From an uncultured Bacteroides sp. (GTDB lineage Bacteria > Bacillota > Clostridia > Lachnospirales > Lachnospiraceae), in the NCBI GenBank assembly GCA_945913015.1, contig CAMECH010000003.1, forward strand, positions 62,001-126,000: a DNA stretch of 64,000 bases. The letters run 5' to 3'. The notes under the pieces were generated by a model. That model had not been told where the DNA came from. It worked only from the letters and a program-made list of their open reading frames with translations, and made no database searches. Below are positions 17,685 through 27,384 of this stretch, piece after piece. Position 1 is the stretch's first letter, and every line of letters begins with the position of its first letter. Position numbers and translations under genes: made by a program.

Positions 17685-19043
17685 ATGGCTTTTGACAGTT
17701 TGTCGGATAAATTACAAAACATTTTCAAAAACCTACGTGGCAAGGGCAGATTAACCGAAAGTGATGTTAAGGCTGCACTTAAGGAAGTTAAGATGGCTCT
17801 TCTTGAAGCCGATGTTAACTTTAAGGTTGTAAAGCAGTTTGTCAAATCAGTCGAGGAGCGTGCCATAGGACAGGATGTAATGCAAAGCCTTACTCCCGGA
17901 CAGATGGTTATCAAGATTGTTAATGAAGAAATGGTTTCTTTGATGGGCTCTGAGACAACGGAGATTGCATTAAAGAGCGGCTCTGAGATAACTGTTATTA
18001 TGATGGCGGGTCTTCAGGGTGCCGGCAAAACGACAACTACTGCAAAGCTTGCCGGAAAGTTCAAAGCGCAGGGGAAGAAGCCTCTGCTTGTAGCATGCGA
18101 CGTATACAGACCGGCTGCCGTCGAGCAGTTGCAGATTAACGGCAAAAAGCAGGATGTTCCTGTATTTGCAATGGGAACTGCTCAGAACCCGGTTGATATT
18201 GCCAAGGCTTCAATTGAACATGCGAAGTCAAATAATTATAATATTGTTATTCTTGATACTGCCGGACGTCTTCATGTTGATGAAGATATGATGACAGAAC
18301 TTCAGAATATAAAGGAAGCTGTTGATGTGCATCAGACAATCCTTGTTGTTGATTCCATGACGGGTCAGGATGCCGTCAATGTTGCAGCTTCATTTAACGA
18401 GAAAATCGGTATTGACGGAGTCATCCTCACAAAGCTTGATGGTGATACAAGAGGCGGTGCCGCACTTTCTATCAAAGCTGTTACAGGCAAGCCTATTCTG
18501 TATGTCGGAATGGGAGAAAAGCTTTCAGACCTTGAACAGTTTTATCCTGACAGAATGGCATCAAGAATTCTCGGTATGGGTGATGTACTTTCACTTATTG
18601 AGAAGGCTGAGGCTCAGATTGATGCTGATAAAGCTGCCGAGATGGAGAAGAAGCTTCGCAAGGCTGAGTTTGATTTCAATGATTATCTCGAGTATATGGG
18701 CCAGATTAAGAATATGGGTGGTCTCGGTTCCATAATGAATATGCTTCCGGGCATGGGACTTGGCGGAAAGGTTAAGACTTCTGACCTTGACATGGATGAA
18801 GCTGAGAAGAATTTAAAGCGCACAGAAGCAATTATTCTTTCAATGACGGCTGCAGAACGCAGCAAGCCGGATATACTTAATCCTTCAAGGAAAAATCGTA
18901 TTGCAAGAGGTGCAGGTGTTGATATCAGCGAAGTCAACCGCGTTGTAAAGCAGTTCGAGCAGATGAAGAAGATGATGAAGCAGATGCCGGGAATGATGAA
19001 ACAATTTGGTGGTAAAAAGGGTAGATTCAGAATGCCTTTTTAA
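17685..19043 (+). CDS. ffh: signal recognition particle protein Ffh
   Basis: The 452-residue SRP54 GTPase that binds signal sequences of nascent membrane proteins. The N domain covers about 1-85; the G domain has 'GLQGAGKTTTTAKLA' near 107, 'DTAGRLHVDED' near 190 and 'TKLDGDTRGGAALS' near 248. The C-terminal M domain is methionine-rich ('MKKMMKQMPGMMKQF'). ATG 17685 has GGAGG at 7 nt; 12 nt separate it from ylxM. No SRP RNA was found in this window. Confidence 0.97.
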   Translation: MAFDSLSDKLQNIFKNLRGKGRLTESDVKAALKEVKMALLEADVNFKVVKQFVKSVEERAIGQDVMQSLTPGQMVIKIVNEEMVSLMGSETTEIALKSGSEITVIMMAGLQGAGKTTTTAKLAGKFKAQGKKPLLVACDVYRPAAVEQLQINGKKQDVPVFAMGTAQNPVDIAKASIEHAKSNNYNIVILDTAGRLHVDEDMMTELQNIKEAVDVHQTILVVDSMTGQDAVNVAASFNEKIGIDGVILTKLDGDTRGGAALSIKAVTGKPILYVGMGEKLSDLEQFYPDRMASRILGMGDVLSLIEKAEAQIDADKAAEMEKKLRKAEFDFNDYLEYMGQIKNMGGLGSIMNMLPGMGLGGKVKTSDLDMDEAEKNLKRTEAIILSMTAAERSKPDILNPSRKNRIARGAGVDISEVNRVVKQFEQMKKMMKQMPGMMKQFGGKKGRFRMPF

Positions 19044-19085
19044 CATAATACATTTTTTAGCAAAATATCAGGAGGTGAATTTAAA

Positions 19086-19328
19086 ATGGTAAAGATCAGA
19101 TTAAAGAGATTAGGTGAGAAGAAGTCTCCATTCTATAGAATCATTGTTGCAGATTCAAGATCTCCACGTAACGGAAGATTTATCGAAGAAATCGGTACTT
19201 ACGATCCTAACTATGATCCATGCAGAGTTAACATCGATGCAGAGGCTGCAAAGAAGTGGTTAGCTAATGGCGCACAGCCAACAGAGGGCGTTTTGAGAGT
19301 ATTCAAGATTGCCGGAATCGAGAAGTAA
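19086..19328 (+). CDS. rpsP: 30S ribosomal protein S16
   Basis: An 80-residue S16, starting '[19 protein letters not shown]' and containing '[18 protein letters not shown]'. AGGAGGTGA precedes the ATG. Position after ffh is the common Firmicute order. The next 126 nt before khpA contain only a 5-bp hairpin near 19425-19440. Confidence 0.97.
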   Translation: MVKIRLKRLGEKKSPFYRIIVADSRSPRNGRFIEEIGTYDPNYDPCRVNIDAEAAKKWLANGAQPTEGVLRVFKIAGIEK

Positions 19329-19454
19329 TCAGAGGCAGCATTCTGGCGTGGCATGAATAACTGGATTTTATCCGTACGGAGCTTCCATTTGCTCATGTCA
19401 CCGTCAGCTATCTCGTAATCTCAGGTCTGTATATGCAGACAGAAATGAGGAAGT

Positions 19455-19682
19455 ATGAAGGAATTAGTTGAAATTATCGCTAAAGCACTTGTTGATAACC
19501 CTGATGAAGTTGTTGTTACTGAAACAGAGAAAAATAAGGCTGTAGTCGTTGAGCTTAAGGTTGCCCCTTCTGATATGGGAAAGGTAATCGGTAAGCAGGG
19601 ACGTATTGCAAAGTCAATTCGTGCAGTTGTAACAGCCGCAGCATCTAAGACTGACAAGAAAGTGATTGTTGAGATTGTTTAA
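19455..19682 (+). CDS. khpA: KH-domain RNA-binding protein KhpA
   Basis: A 75-residue single-KH protein. The GxxG loop is 'GKVIGKQGRIAKSIRAVV' near 43-60. KhpA partners with KhpB (Jag/EloR) to bind RNAs and influences cell elongation and division in streptococci. The gene lies between rpsP and rimM as usual. Confidence 0.93.
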   Translation: MKELVEIIAKALVDNPDEVVVTETEKNKAVVVELKVAPSDMGKVIGKQGRIAKSIRAVVTAAASKTDKKVIVEIV

Positions 19683-19710
19683 TCCTGCAATGTACTTTAA
19701 CTTATGAAAG

Positions 19711-19737
19711 AACCTCGAAAGCACTGTTTTCGGGGTT
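19711..19737 (+). terminator. hairpin between khpA and rimM
   Basis: AACCTCGAAA (19711-19720) pairs with TTTCGGGGTT (19728-19737) with one wobble. The downstream CGACTTTTATG is only partly T-rich, so this may be an attenuating rather than full terminator. Confidence 0.5.
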
Positions 19738-19765
19738 CGACTTTTATGGACTAAACGGAGGGGAC

Positions 19766-20278
19766 ATGGAACAGACATTACGCGTCGGCGTTATTACATC
19801 AACTCATGGAATACGCGGTGAAGTTAAGGTTTTTCCTACAACAGATGACCCAAAAAGGTTTGATTACCTGAAAAATGTCATTGTTGATATGAAGCGCGAG
19901 CAGGTTGAACTTGAAATTACCGGTGTTAAATATTTTAAGCAGTATGTGATACTTAAATTCAAAGGATATGATGATATCAATGAAATACAGCAGTTTATTA
20001 AAAAAGACCTGCTTGTCACAAGAGAAAATGCCGTAAAACTTGAAGAGGGTGAATTCTTTATATGCGACCTTGTCGGCTGTAAAATTATTACCGATGAAGG
20101 CGAAGAACTCGGCGTTCTCAAAGATATTATGCAGACTGCTGCCAATGATGTCTATGTGGTAGAATGCGCTAACGGAAAGGAAGTGCTTATTCCGTCAATT
20201 CCGCAGTGTATTCTTGAAAAGAATCCGGAGGCAGGATATATTAAAGTACATCTGCTTAAAGGTCTTTTGGATTTATAA
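19766..20278 (+). CDS. rimM: 16S rRNA processing protein RimM
   Basis: A 170-residue maturation factor for the 30S head that binds S19. The N-terminal RimM domain has 'GVITSTHGIRGEVKVFPTTDD' in pieces near 7-28; the C-terminal PRC-barrel runs from about 95 to 168 ('FFICDLVGCKI', then 'VLIPSIPQCI'). GGAGGGG precedes the ATG. The usual trmD and rplS are not next to it here; a small membrane protein and radC follow. Confidence 0.95.
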   Translation: MEQTLRVGVITSTHGIRGEVKVFPTTDDPKRFDYLKNVIVDMKREQVELEITGVKYFKQYVILKFKGYDDINEIQQFIKKDLLVTRENAVKLEEGEFFICDLVGCKIITDEGEELGVLKDIMQTAANDVYVVECANGKEVLIPSIPQCILEKNPEAGYIKVHLLKGLLDL

Positions 20279-20305
20279 TTTTTTGTATACACTAAATCGA
20301 GAATA

Positions 20306-20314
20306 TGTTATACT
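20306..20314 (+). promoter_or_regulatory. extended -10 promoter before the DUF4321 gene
   Basis: TG-T-TATACT forms an extended -10. A TTGTAT lies 20 nt upstream, too far for a standard -35. The start codon of the small membrane protein is 34 nt downstream. Confidence 0.45.
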
Positions 20315-20347
20315 AAATAATAGCATTTTAACGATAGGAGAGCAGAC

Positions 20348-20611
20348 ATGAGTGCTATTACACACGGCAAAAATAACTGGGCATTATTTTTGTTTATTCT
20401 GGCAGGAATTGTCATCGGTGGCTTTATAAGCGAGCTTACAGCAGGTATTTCATGGCTTAGCTGGCTTGGCTACGGAAATACATTCGGACTTGATGCTCCA
20501 ATCATACTTAATCTTGGTGTCCTTGTAATTACATTTGGACTTACAATCAAGATTACAATCGGAAGCATCGTTGGAATAATCATAGCAATACTTATCTACA
20601 GATTTTTATAA
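20348..20611 (+). CDS. DUF4321 small membrane protein
   Basis: An 87-residue protein with two predicted membrane helices (about 10-32 and 57-86) joined by an outside-facing loop. It resembles DUF4321, a clostridial family found beside cell-shape genes. Here it precedes radC and mreB, the typical setting. AGGAG lies 7 nt before the ATG. Function is unknown. Confidence 0.75.
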   Translation: MSAITHGKNNWALFLFILAGIVIGGFISELTAGISWLSWLGYGNTFGLDAPIILNLGVLVITFGLTIKITIGSIVGIIIAILIYRFL

Positions 20612-20647
20612 TCTTTTTATCGGGCTTTGTTCCTTGTGGTGAATAAG

Positions 20648-21373
20648 ATGAACACAGAGAACAATATTTATAGCAGCAAAACTACAAAGGAAATCCCTGC
20701 ATCAATGCGACCATATGAGAAATTCATTTCGTTCGGTCCGGCATCATTGTCGGATGCGGAGCTGCTTGCAGTGATAATTAAAACAGGCACAAAAGGGACA
20801 AGCTCAATTGAGCTTGCAGCGAGAATTCTCGCCGGTGCTTCAAAAGACGGAGATATTAACGGACTTGTAGGAATAACAATGAACCGTCTGATGCAGATTC
20901 GCGGAATCGGACGTGTAAAGGCATTACAGATACTTGCGGTGCTTGAGTTGTCACGACGGATTTCCAAATCAAAAGCGCAGACAAAGCTTGACTTCAACAG
21001 GCCGGAATCAATTGCCGGTTACTACATGGAGGATTTGCGTCATGCCAGACGCGAGCAGCTTATTGCCGTCATGCTTGATACGAAGCTTAGAATGCTCGGT
21101 GATGAAGTTATATCGAGCGGTACTGTCAACGCTTCGATAGTCTCTCCGCGCGAGATATTCATGGCAGCGATGAAGCTTGATGCCGTGTATATTGTGATTA
21201 TTCACAATCATCCAAGCGGTGACCCGACACCAAGCCACAATGACATAGCTGTTACAAAGCGGATTATGTTAGCAGGACAGTTGATCGGAATAACGCTGAT
21301 TGACCATATTATTATTGGTGATAATAGATTTATAAGTTTAAAAGATAGCGGTCTTATGAATCTTAATGAATAA
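20648..21373 (+). CDS. radC: RadC/MPN-domain protein
   Basis: A 241-residue RadC-family protein with an N-terminal helix-hairpin-helix-like UPF0758 region (about 15-110) and a C-terminal MPN/JAMM domain. The metal motif is 'HNHPSGDPTPSHND' near 190-203. Despite the historic name it is not required for recombination repair in tested species; its biochemical role is unsettled. ATG 20648 gives the usual N-terminus with 'IPASMRPYEKFISFGP'. The position before mreB is conserved in Firmicutes. Confidence 0.93.
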   Translation: MNTENNIYSSKTTKEIPASMRPYEKFISFGPASLSDAELLAVIIKTGTKGTSSIELAARILAGASKDGDINGLVGITMNRLMQIRGIGRVKALQILAVLELSRRISKSKAQTKLDFNRPESIAGYYMEDLRHARREQLIAVMLDTKLRMLGDEVISSGTVNASIVSPREIFMAAMKLDAVYIVIIHNHPSGDPTPSHNDIAVTKRIMLAGQLIGITLIDHIIIGDNRFISLKDSGLMNLNE

Positions 21374-21399
21374 ATTTTTCAATTGAAAGGAGCCGTACA

Positions 21400-22419
21400 A
21401 TGGCAGGTGTATATGGAATTGACATAGGAACAAGCAATTTTAAAATGTTCTCAAAGGACAAGGATAAAATTCTTAACGAAAAAAATATTATTGCAATTGC
21501 CAACAAGAACGAAGTATTTGCATATGGCGATGCCGCATTCGAAATGTATGAGAAGGCACCGGATAATATTGTTGTATCTTATCCGGTTAAATTCGGTGTA
21601 ATTGCCGATATTGAAAATATGCAGACGCTTCTTGAGCGTTTTACGGAAAAACAAAATGACGGAAAGAAGCTTACCGGTCCGTCTGAGTTTTATATTGCAG
21701 TTCCAACCGATATCACAGAGGTTGAAAAGCGTGCTTTCTATGAAATCGTTGTAGATGCAAAGGTTAAAGCAAAAAATGTATTTATAGTTGATAAGCCGGT
21801 AGCCGATGCAATTGGTTCGGGAATTGAAGTTACGGCTGCAAAGGGTGTAATGATTGTAAATATCGGTGCTGACACGACTGAAATTTCAGTTCTTTCACTT
21901 GGCGGCATTGTATTGAGCAAATCTGTAAAGATTGGCGGTAATAAGCTTGATGACAGCATAATTACAACAATACGTAAATATTATAATCTTGTAATCGGAA
22001 GCAAAACTGCCGAAAATTTAAAAAAGCAGCTCGGAAGTGCGGTACAGGTTGATGAATCATTTGCTAAAGGATTCGGACGCAATATTGTTTCAGGTCTTCC
22101 TGTCTGTGTAGATATATCCTCTGATGTCATTTACAACGCAATAGTGGATCCGCTTCACTCAATCATGGATTCTATCAAAGTTATCCTTGAAAGAACGCCG
22201 CCGGAACTTGCTGCCGATATTATTAATATGGGAATTTACGTTACAGGCGGAACTTCAAACATCAGCAACCTTGAACGTTTTATCAAGGAAGAGACAAACC
22301 TGAACGTCAATATTGTTGAAAACCCTTCCGAAAGCGTTGTACGCGGTCTGATGGGCGTTGTAAACAATCCTCAGTTCAAGCATCTTGCATATACACCACA
22401 AGAGAAGATTTATGAATAG
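21400..22419 (+). CDS. mreB: rod shape-determining actin-like protein MreB
   Basis: A 339-residue actin-fold protein that polymerises under the membrane to guide lateral wall synthesis. Phosphate loops are 'GIDIGTSNFKMF' near 5-16 and 'VNIGADTTEISVLSLGG' near 150-167; the adenosine motif is 'MGIYVTGGTSNI' near 282. It is rather divergent from B. subtilis MreB at the N-terminus (DIGTSNFK rather than DLGTANT). AAAGGAG precedes the ATG. mreC and mreD follow. Confidence 0.93.
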   Translation: MAGVYGIDIGTSNFKMFSKDKDKILNEKNIIAIANKNEVFAYGDAAFEMYEKAPDNIVVSYPVKFGVIADIENMQTLLERFTEKQNDGKKLTGPSEFYIAVPTDITEVEKRAFYEIVVDAKVKAKNVFIVDKPVADAIGSGIEVTAAKGVMIVNIGADTTEISVLSLGGIVLSKSVKIGGNKLDDSIITTIRKYYNLVIGSKTAENLKKQLGSAVQVDESFAKGFGRNIVSGLPVCVDISSDVIYNAIVDPLHSIMDSIKVILERTPPELAADIINMGIYVTGGTSNISNLERFIKEETNLNVNIVENPSESVVRGLMGVVNNPQFKHLAYTPQEKIYE

Positions 22420-22439
22420 TTAAAGCAGGTGTTTTATTA

Positions 22440-23285
22440 ATGAGAAAAAAGCTTAATACATTTTTTACACCCAAAAATATGTTAATTGTATTAACCGTTG
22501 TCTGCATTCTTTTTGTAGGTGCTTCATTTTTTACCGACAAACTGTCTGCACCGGTAAGAGCTGTTGTGTCGTCAGTCGTAATTCCGATGCAGAAAGGGAT
22601 GAACAATCTTGGTCTGTGGACATATGACAAAGCAGAGACCATGAAAGAACTCGGTGAAGTAATTGAACAGAATGCCGAGCTTCAAAGCAGGATTGACAGT
22701 CTCGTTGAGGAAAACAACCAGCTAAAGCAGGACAGCTACGAGCTTGAGCGTTTGCGCGATTTATATGAACTTGATGAGAAATATCCGGGTTATACAAAGG
22801 TCGGTGCAAGGGTAATAGGCAAAGGCAGCGATAACTGGTTTAATACATTTACCATTGATAAGGGAAGTAAAGACGGCATAGAGGTTGACATGAATGTAAT
22901 CGCCGGAGGCGGACTTGTAGGCATTGTAACTGCCGTAGGCGATAACTATGCAACTGTACATTCAATAATTGATGACAGCAGCAAAGTCAGCGGTATGCTT
23001 ATTGATACAGGAGACAACTGCATTGTCAACGGCGATATAAAGCTTATGGATTCAGGTCTTTTAAGGGTACAGTATTTTAAAAAGGATGTTGTTGTAAGAG
23101 ACGGTGATAAAATTGTCACTTCCAATATAAGCAACGACTACCTTGAGGGTATTCTGATAGGTTATATCAAAGATGTGACAATGGACTCAAATAATCTTAC
23201 CCAGTCAGGATATCTTGTCCCTGTCGTTGATTTTGCACATCTTCAGGAAGTTTTGGTTATTAAGGAGAAAAAGGTTAAACCATGA
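22440..23285 (+). CDS. mreC: rod shape-determining protein MreC
   Basis: A 281-residue bitopic protein: one membrane helix at about 13-33, a coiled coil at about 65-105, then the MreC beta-rich extracellular domain ('ARVIGKGSDNWFNTFTIDKGS' split near 122-142). It links MreB to PBP2 and RodA outside the membrane. The stop codon overlaps the mreD start (ATGA), indicating translational coupling. Confidence 0.95.
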   Translation: MRKKLNTFFTPKNMLIVLTVVCILFVGASFFTDKLSAPVRAVVSSVVIPMQKGMNNLGLWTYDKAETMKELGEVIEQNAELQSRIDSLVEENNQLKQDSYELERLRDLYELDEKYPGYTKVGARVIGKGSDNWFNTFTIDKGSKDGIEVDMNVIAGGGLVGIVTAVGDNYATVHSIIDDSSKVSGMLIDTGDNCIVNGDIKLMDSGLLRVQYFKKDVVVRDGDKIVTSNISNDYLEGILIGYIKDVTMDSNNLTQSGYLVPVVDFAHLQEVLVIKEKKVKP

Positions 23286-23812
23286 AAAGGAAAATATGTG
23301 AGCTGGTTTTAATAGCATTTTTCTATGCGCTACAATGTACCGCCGGCAGGGCAATTGCAATCGGCGGTATTTCTCCAAACCTGCTCATAATTCTTCCTGT
23401 GCTTTTCGGCTTTCTAAAAGGAAAGGGCGAAGGCATATATACAGGCTTTGTATGCGGTATATTTTACGATTTGTTTTCATACAGCATACTTGGTCTTTCT
23501 TCAATCGCAATGATGTACATCGGCTATACTGCCGGGTACTTTTATCAAAAATATGAGGAGAGGGAAATTCTCATGCCTATCGCAATGGTAGGTGCTGGTA
23601 ACTTGGCATATGGTTTTCTGTCATATGTTGTAAATTTCCTGTTACACAATAAACTTGACATTCTGTATTATCTGAAGCGTTTTATTATACCGGAGGTCGT
23701 ATATACGGTCATAGTAACTATCGCAATTTACAGAATAATCATATTCCTCAATAAACATTTTGAGGGTAAGGAAAGAAAGAGAGCAATAGAGTATGATCAA
23801 GGAAATATTTGA
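23282..23812 (+). CDS. mreD: rod shape-determining protein MreD
   Basis: A 176-residue polytopic protein with about five membrane helices and little polar sequence besides the C-terminal tail. It overlaps mreC by 4 nt and PBP2 by 20 nt, so all three are coupled. Identification rests on size, hydrophobicity, 'GGISPNLLIILPVLFGFLKG' type N-terminal motif and position. Confidence 0.92.
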   Translation: MKRKICELVLIAFFYALQCTAGRAIAIGGISPNLLIILPVLFGFLKGKGEGIYTGFVCGIFYDLFSYSILGLSSIAMMYIGYTAGYFYQKYEEREILMPIAMVGAGNLAYGFLSYVVNFLLHNKLDILYYLKRFIIPEVVYTVIVTIAIYRIIIFLNKHFEGKERKRAIEYDQGNI

Positions 23813-26561
23813 GTATATCCTCAGTTTCTTAAAATCCAGATTTCTGCCGCTAATCATGGCATTTATTCTTCTTTTTGTGATAATAATTACAAGACTGTTC
23901 AATCTGCAGATTGTGAATGGTGACATATATGCACAGTCAGTGTCGGATTCACAGGAGAAAACAATGAGCGTTCCTGCCACACGTGGCAGGATTTTTGACC
24001 GAAACGGAAATCTTCTTGCATATAATGATTTGGCATTTTCCGTTAAAATCAGCGACAGCGGCACATATACTTCAACAGAAGTGAAAAACAAAACAATCAA
24101 TGAGGTTATCGATAAGACGATTACAATAATTGAAGAAAATGGTGATGTAGTTACCAATGACCTTCCGATTTCGATTAATCAGGACAATCATCTTGAGTTT
24201 ACCGAAAGCGGCAATTCGCTGCTCAGGTTTTTAAGAGATGTATATGGAACACAGACAACCGGCAATCTGTCTGACGAACAGAGAAATGCTTCCGCAGATG
24301 ATGTCTATCAGGTGCTTCGCAAAAGATATGACGTATCCGAAGAATATACAATGGAGCACCAGCTTGAGATTATCAATCTGCGCCGTCATATGTCTGCCAA
24401 TTCATACACCAGATATATGACGTTTACAATTGCGTATGAAGTGTCTGATAACACAGTGGCTGCGATTCTCGAAAAATCAAGGGAACTCGTGGGCGTAACC
24501 GTTGAAGAAGAGTATATACGAAAATATGTGGACAGCGTTTATACTTCGCACATTCTTGGATATACAGGTAATATTTCTGCAAGCGAGCTTGAAGAACTGA
24601 GTGCAAAGGATGACCAGTATGAGGCAAACGATATAGTCGGAAAGTCCGGAATTGAGCAGTCTCTTGAACTTGAGCTGCAGGGAACGAAGGGCAGTAAGAC
24701 AGTATATGTTGACAGTGTGGGCCGAATTACAGAGGTTATTGATAATACGCAGCCGCAGACGGGCAATGACGTATATCTCACAATAGATGCAAAACTTCAA
24801 AAAGACATCTATCATGCAATTGAAGACGAACTTGTTCAGATTCTTATGTCCAAGATTGTTACAAGTGATACCACAATAACATATAATGAGACAACCGGCT
24901 CTGTAGAGGATATATTTATTCCTATCAAAAATGTTTATTTTGCACTGATTGATAATAATATAGTTTCAATAAAAAAAATTGCGCAGTCAGAGTCCGAGCT
25001 TGCACAGAATATACAATTCAAGTTTACGTCTAAGCAGGACAGCGTAATAAATGCGGTAATTTCAGAGCTTTCCGATTCACCGACTGCATATGAAAAGCTT
25101 TCTGACGAAATGAAAGTATATATTTATTACATTTACAGGAATGTTCTTATAAATAACGGCATCATCAATACAGATAATATGGATTTGAATGATTCCGTTT
25201 ACGTAAACTGGAATAAAAATGAGTCAATCAGTCTTAAGGAGCTGCTGACATATGCACTTACAAAGAACTGGATTGATATGGATAAGCTTACATCCGAGAA
25301 ATATTCAAGCCTTCAGGAGGCTTATGACGCACTGCTTGAATATGTTGCGGATTATATCCGCGGCGATACGGGATTTAGCAAAAAAGTATATAAATACATG
25401 ATTTCTTCGGGAAATCTTTCCGGACGTGAGGTCTGTATGATGCTTTATGAGCAAGGCGTACTTCCTTCCGAGGGCACAGATTATGAGAATCTTGCTTCCG
25501 GCAAAATGTCAGCATATGATTTTATGATGAAGGCAATTGAAGAAAAATCAATAACGCCTGCACAGCTTGCGCTTGAGCCATGCTCCGGCTCGGCTGTTGT
25601 ATCTGACCCTAATACCGGTGAGGTGCTGGCACTTGTATCGTATCCGGGATACGACAATAACAAATTATCGGGAACCGTTGACAAAGACTATTACGAGCAG
25701 CTTCGAAATGATAAAGCGCTTCCGCTTATTAATAAAGCGACGTCTCTTAAGACAGCTCCCGGCTCTATTTTTAAGCCATGTTCTGCAATAACCGGGCTTG
25801 AGCAGGGTGTTATCTCCACAGGCGAAAATATTGTATGTACGGGAATATATGATGCTGTAACTCCACCGCCGAAATGCTGGATTTATCCGCGCTCACACGG
25901 CAATGAGAACGTATCTACCGCCATACGCGACTCATGCAATGTTTTCTTCTATACGGTAGGAAACAGGCTTGCAACTGAAGCAAACGGTCAGTATAACAGT
26001 TCCAAAGGAACCGACCTTTTAAAGGATTACGCAGAGCAGCTTGGACTTGCAACAAAATCCGGTATTGAAATATATGAAGCCGAACCACAGGCATCTAACA
26101 CCAACGCAATTCAGTCGGCAATAGGACAGGGCAGTCATGCATATTCCGCACTCAACCTCTGCCGGTATGTTTCTACCCTCGCGACATCAGGTGTATGCCA
26201 CGATTTCACACTGGTTTCAAAAATTACAGACTCAAGCGGAAATATTATAAAGCAGAACGAGCCTGTTGTTTCCAATACCATGAATGTGAAATCGTCCACA
26301 TGGGATGCTGTACATTACGGAATGAAGCTGGTTATTGATAACACTGCAGCATTTAAAGATCTGCCTTATCATGCTGCCGGCAAATCAGGTACTGCACAGG
26401 AAGTCACAACAAAGGCCGACCATATAACATTTGTAAGCTATGCGCCGTATGACAATCCTAAGGTTGCAGTTTCCGTACTGATTCCTAACGGATATACTTC
26501 ATCCAACGCAGCACAACTGTCATCAGATATTTATAAAATATATTGGGGACTCAACGAGTAA
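23793..26561 (+). CDS. mrdA: penicillin-binding protein 2, elongasome transpeptidase
   Basis: A 922-residue class B PBP that crosslinks peptidoglycan with RodA. A membrane anchor is at about 18-37 and the dimerisation domain follows ('PATRGRIFDRNGNLLAYND'). The transpeptidase motifs are SxxK at Ser658-Lys661 (PGSIFK), SxN at Ser714 (SCN) and KSGT at Lys864. The protein is much longer than the ~640-residue E. coli enzyme; residues about 335-590 are a mostly helical insertion before the catalytic domain, as seen in some Lachnospiraceae. It overlaps mreD by 20 nt and lacks a strong ribosome site. Confidence 0.95.
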   Translation: MIKEIFEYILSFLKSRFLPLIMAFILLFVIIITRLFNLQIVNGDIYAQSVSDSQEKTMSVPATRGRIFDRNGNLLAYNDLAFSVKISDSGTYTSTEVKNKTINEVIDKTITIIEENGDVVTNDLPISINQDNHLEFTESGNSLLRFLRDVYGTQTTGNLSDEQRNASADDVYQVLRKRYDVSEEYTMEHQLEIINLRRHMSANSYTRYMTFTIAYEVSDNTVAAILEKSRELVGVTVEEEYIRKYVDSVYTSHILGYTGNISASELEELSAKDDQYEANDIVGKSGIEQSLELELQGTKGSKTVYVDSVGRITEVIDNTQPQTGNDVYLTIDAKLQKDIYHAIEDELVQILMSKIVTSDTTITYNETTGSVEDIFIPIKNVYFALIDNNIVSIKKIAQSESELAQNIQFKFTSKQDSVINAVISELSDSPTAYEKLSDEMKVYIYYIYRNVLINNGIINTDNMDLNDSVYVNWNKNESISLKELLTYALTKNWIDMDKLTSEKYSSLQEAYDALLEYVADYIRGDTGFSKKVYKYMISSGNLSGREVCMMLYEQGVLPSEGTDYENLASGKMSAYDFMMKAIEEKSITPAQLALEPCSGSAVVSDPNTGEVLALVSYPGYDNNKLSGTVDKDYYEQLRNDKALPLINKATSLKTAPGSIFKPCSAITGLEQGVISTGENIVCTGIYDAVTPPPKCWIYPRSHGNENVSTAIRDSCNVFFYTVGNRLATEANGQYNSSKGTDLLKDYAEQLGLATKSGIEIYEAEPQASNTNAIQSAIGQGSHAYSALNLCRYVSTLATSGVCHDFTLVSKITDSSGNIIKQNEPVVSNTMNVKSSTWDAVHYGMKLVIDNTAAFKDLPYHAAGKSGTAQEVTTKADHITFVSYAPYDNPKVAVSVLIPNGYTSSNAAQLSSDIYKIYWGLNE

Positions 26562-26613
26562 TTTGTATAAAACTGCGAAAAAATTTAATAATTTTTTCTT
26601 TATTCATGCACTT

Positions 26614-26642
26614 TTGTATGGATTTTATACGTAAAATATGCT
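26614..26642 (+). promoter_or_regulatory. possible promoter before minC
   Basis: TTGTAT at 26614-26619, 17-nt spacer, TATGCT at 26637-26642, in the 127-nt gap between PBP2 and minC. This would allow min genes to be expressed apart from mre genes. Confidence 0.5.
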
Positions 26643-26688
26643 AAAATCTTGTATATATAGGTTAAAATAAATATCGAGGTGGACAGTT

Positions 26689-27360
26689 GTGAATAATTCT
26701 GTTGTTATCAAAGGCAGTAAGCACGGAATAGTTGTTGTTCTTGATGATAGCGTTTCTTTCGATGAACTCAAAGAGGCCTTAAAGGACAAGTTTTCCAGCG
26801 CTTCCAAGTTCTTCGATAAAGCTAATATGGCAATTTCATTTGAGGGCCGTAAACTTGACGGAGAACAGGAACGTGAAGTGCTTGACATTATTTCAGAAGT
26901 TTCTGACATTAACATTGTATGTGTCATTGACAGTGATGAATTTAAAGAAGCCTGTTTTAAGAAGGCTGTTGAAGAAAAGCTTGATGATATTGCAGCTCAC
27001 ACGGGACAGTTCTATAAGGGGACTCTGCGTTCCGGACAGATTCTTGAATCTGAGAGCAGCATTATAATACTCGGAGATGTCAATCCGGGAGGCAAGGTAA
27101 TTGCCAAAGGCAATGTAGTAGTGCTCGGAACTCTTAAGGGGAATATTTATGCAGGTGCAGACGGCAATGAAGACGCATTTGTAGTTGCAATTGATATGGA
27201 CCCTATGCAGATTAAAATAGGCGATGTTATTGCACGCTGTTCTGACGGCGGCAGCATAAGTAAAGCCAAGACACATGAGCCACGTATTGCCTATGTTGAT
27301 GAAGGCAGCATTTACATAGAAAAACTTGAAAGAGATGTCCTTGCAGACATCCGTATATGA
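26689..27360 (+). CDS. minC: septum site-determining protein MinC
   Basis: A 223-residue FtsZ-polymerisation inhibitor. The N-terminal domain (about 1-100) opens with 'SVVIKGSKHGIVVVLDD'; the C-terminal beta-helix dimer domain (about 115-220) has 'SESSIIILGDVNPGGKVIAKGNVVVLGTLKG' in pieces and 'AGADGNEDAFVVA'. GTG at 26689 is the start, with GAGGTGG upstream. minD and minE follow directly. Confidence 0.95.
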   Translation: MNNSVVIKGSKHGIVVVLDDSVSFDELKEALKDKFSSASKFFDKANMAISFEGRKLDGEQEREVLDIISEVSDINIVCVIDSDEFKEACFKKAVEEKLDDIAAHTGQFYKGTLRSGQILESESSIIILGDVNPGGKVIAKGNVVVLGTLKGNIYAGADGNEDAFVVAIDMDPMQIKIGDVIARCSDGGSISKAKTHEPRIAYVDEGSIYIEKLERDVLADIRI

Positions 27361-27384
27361 TTCAAACAGGAGGATTAACCTAAA

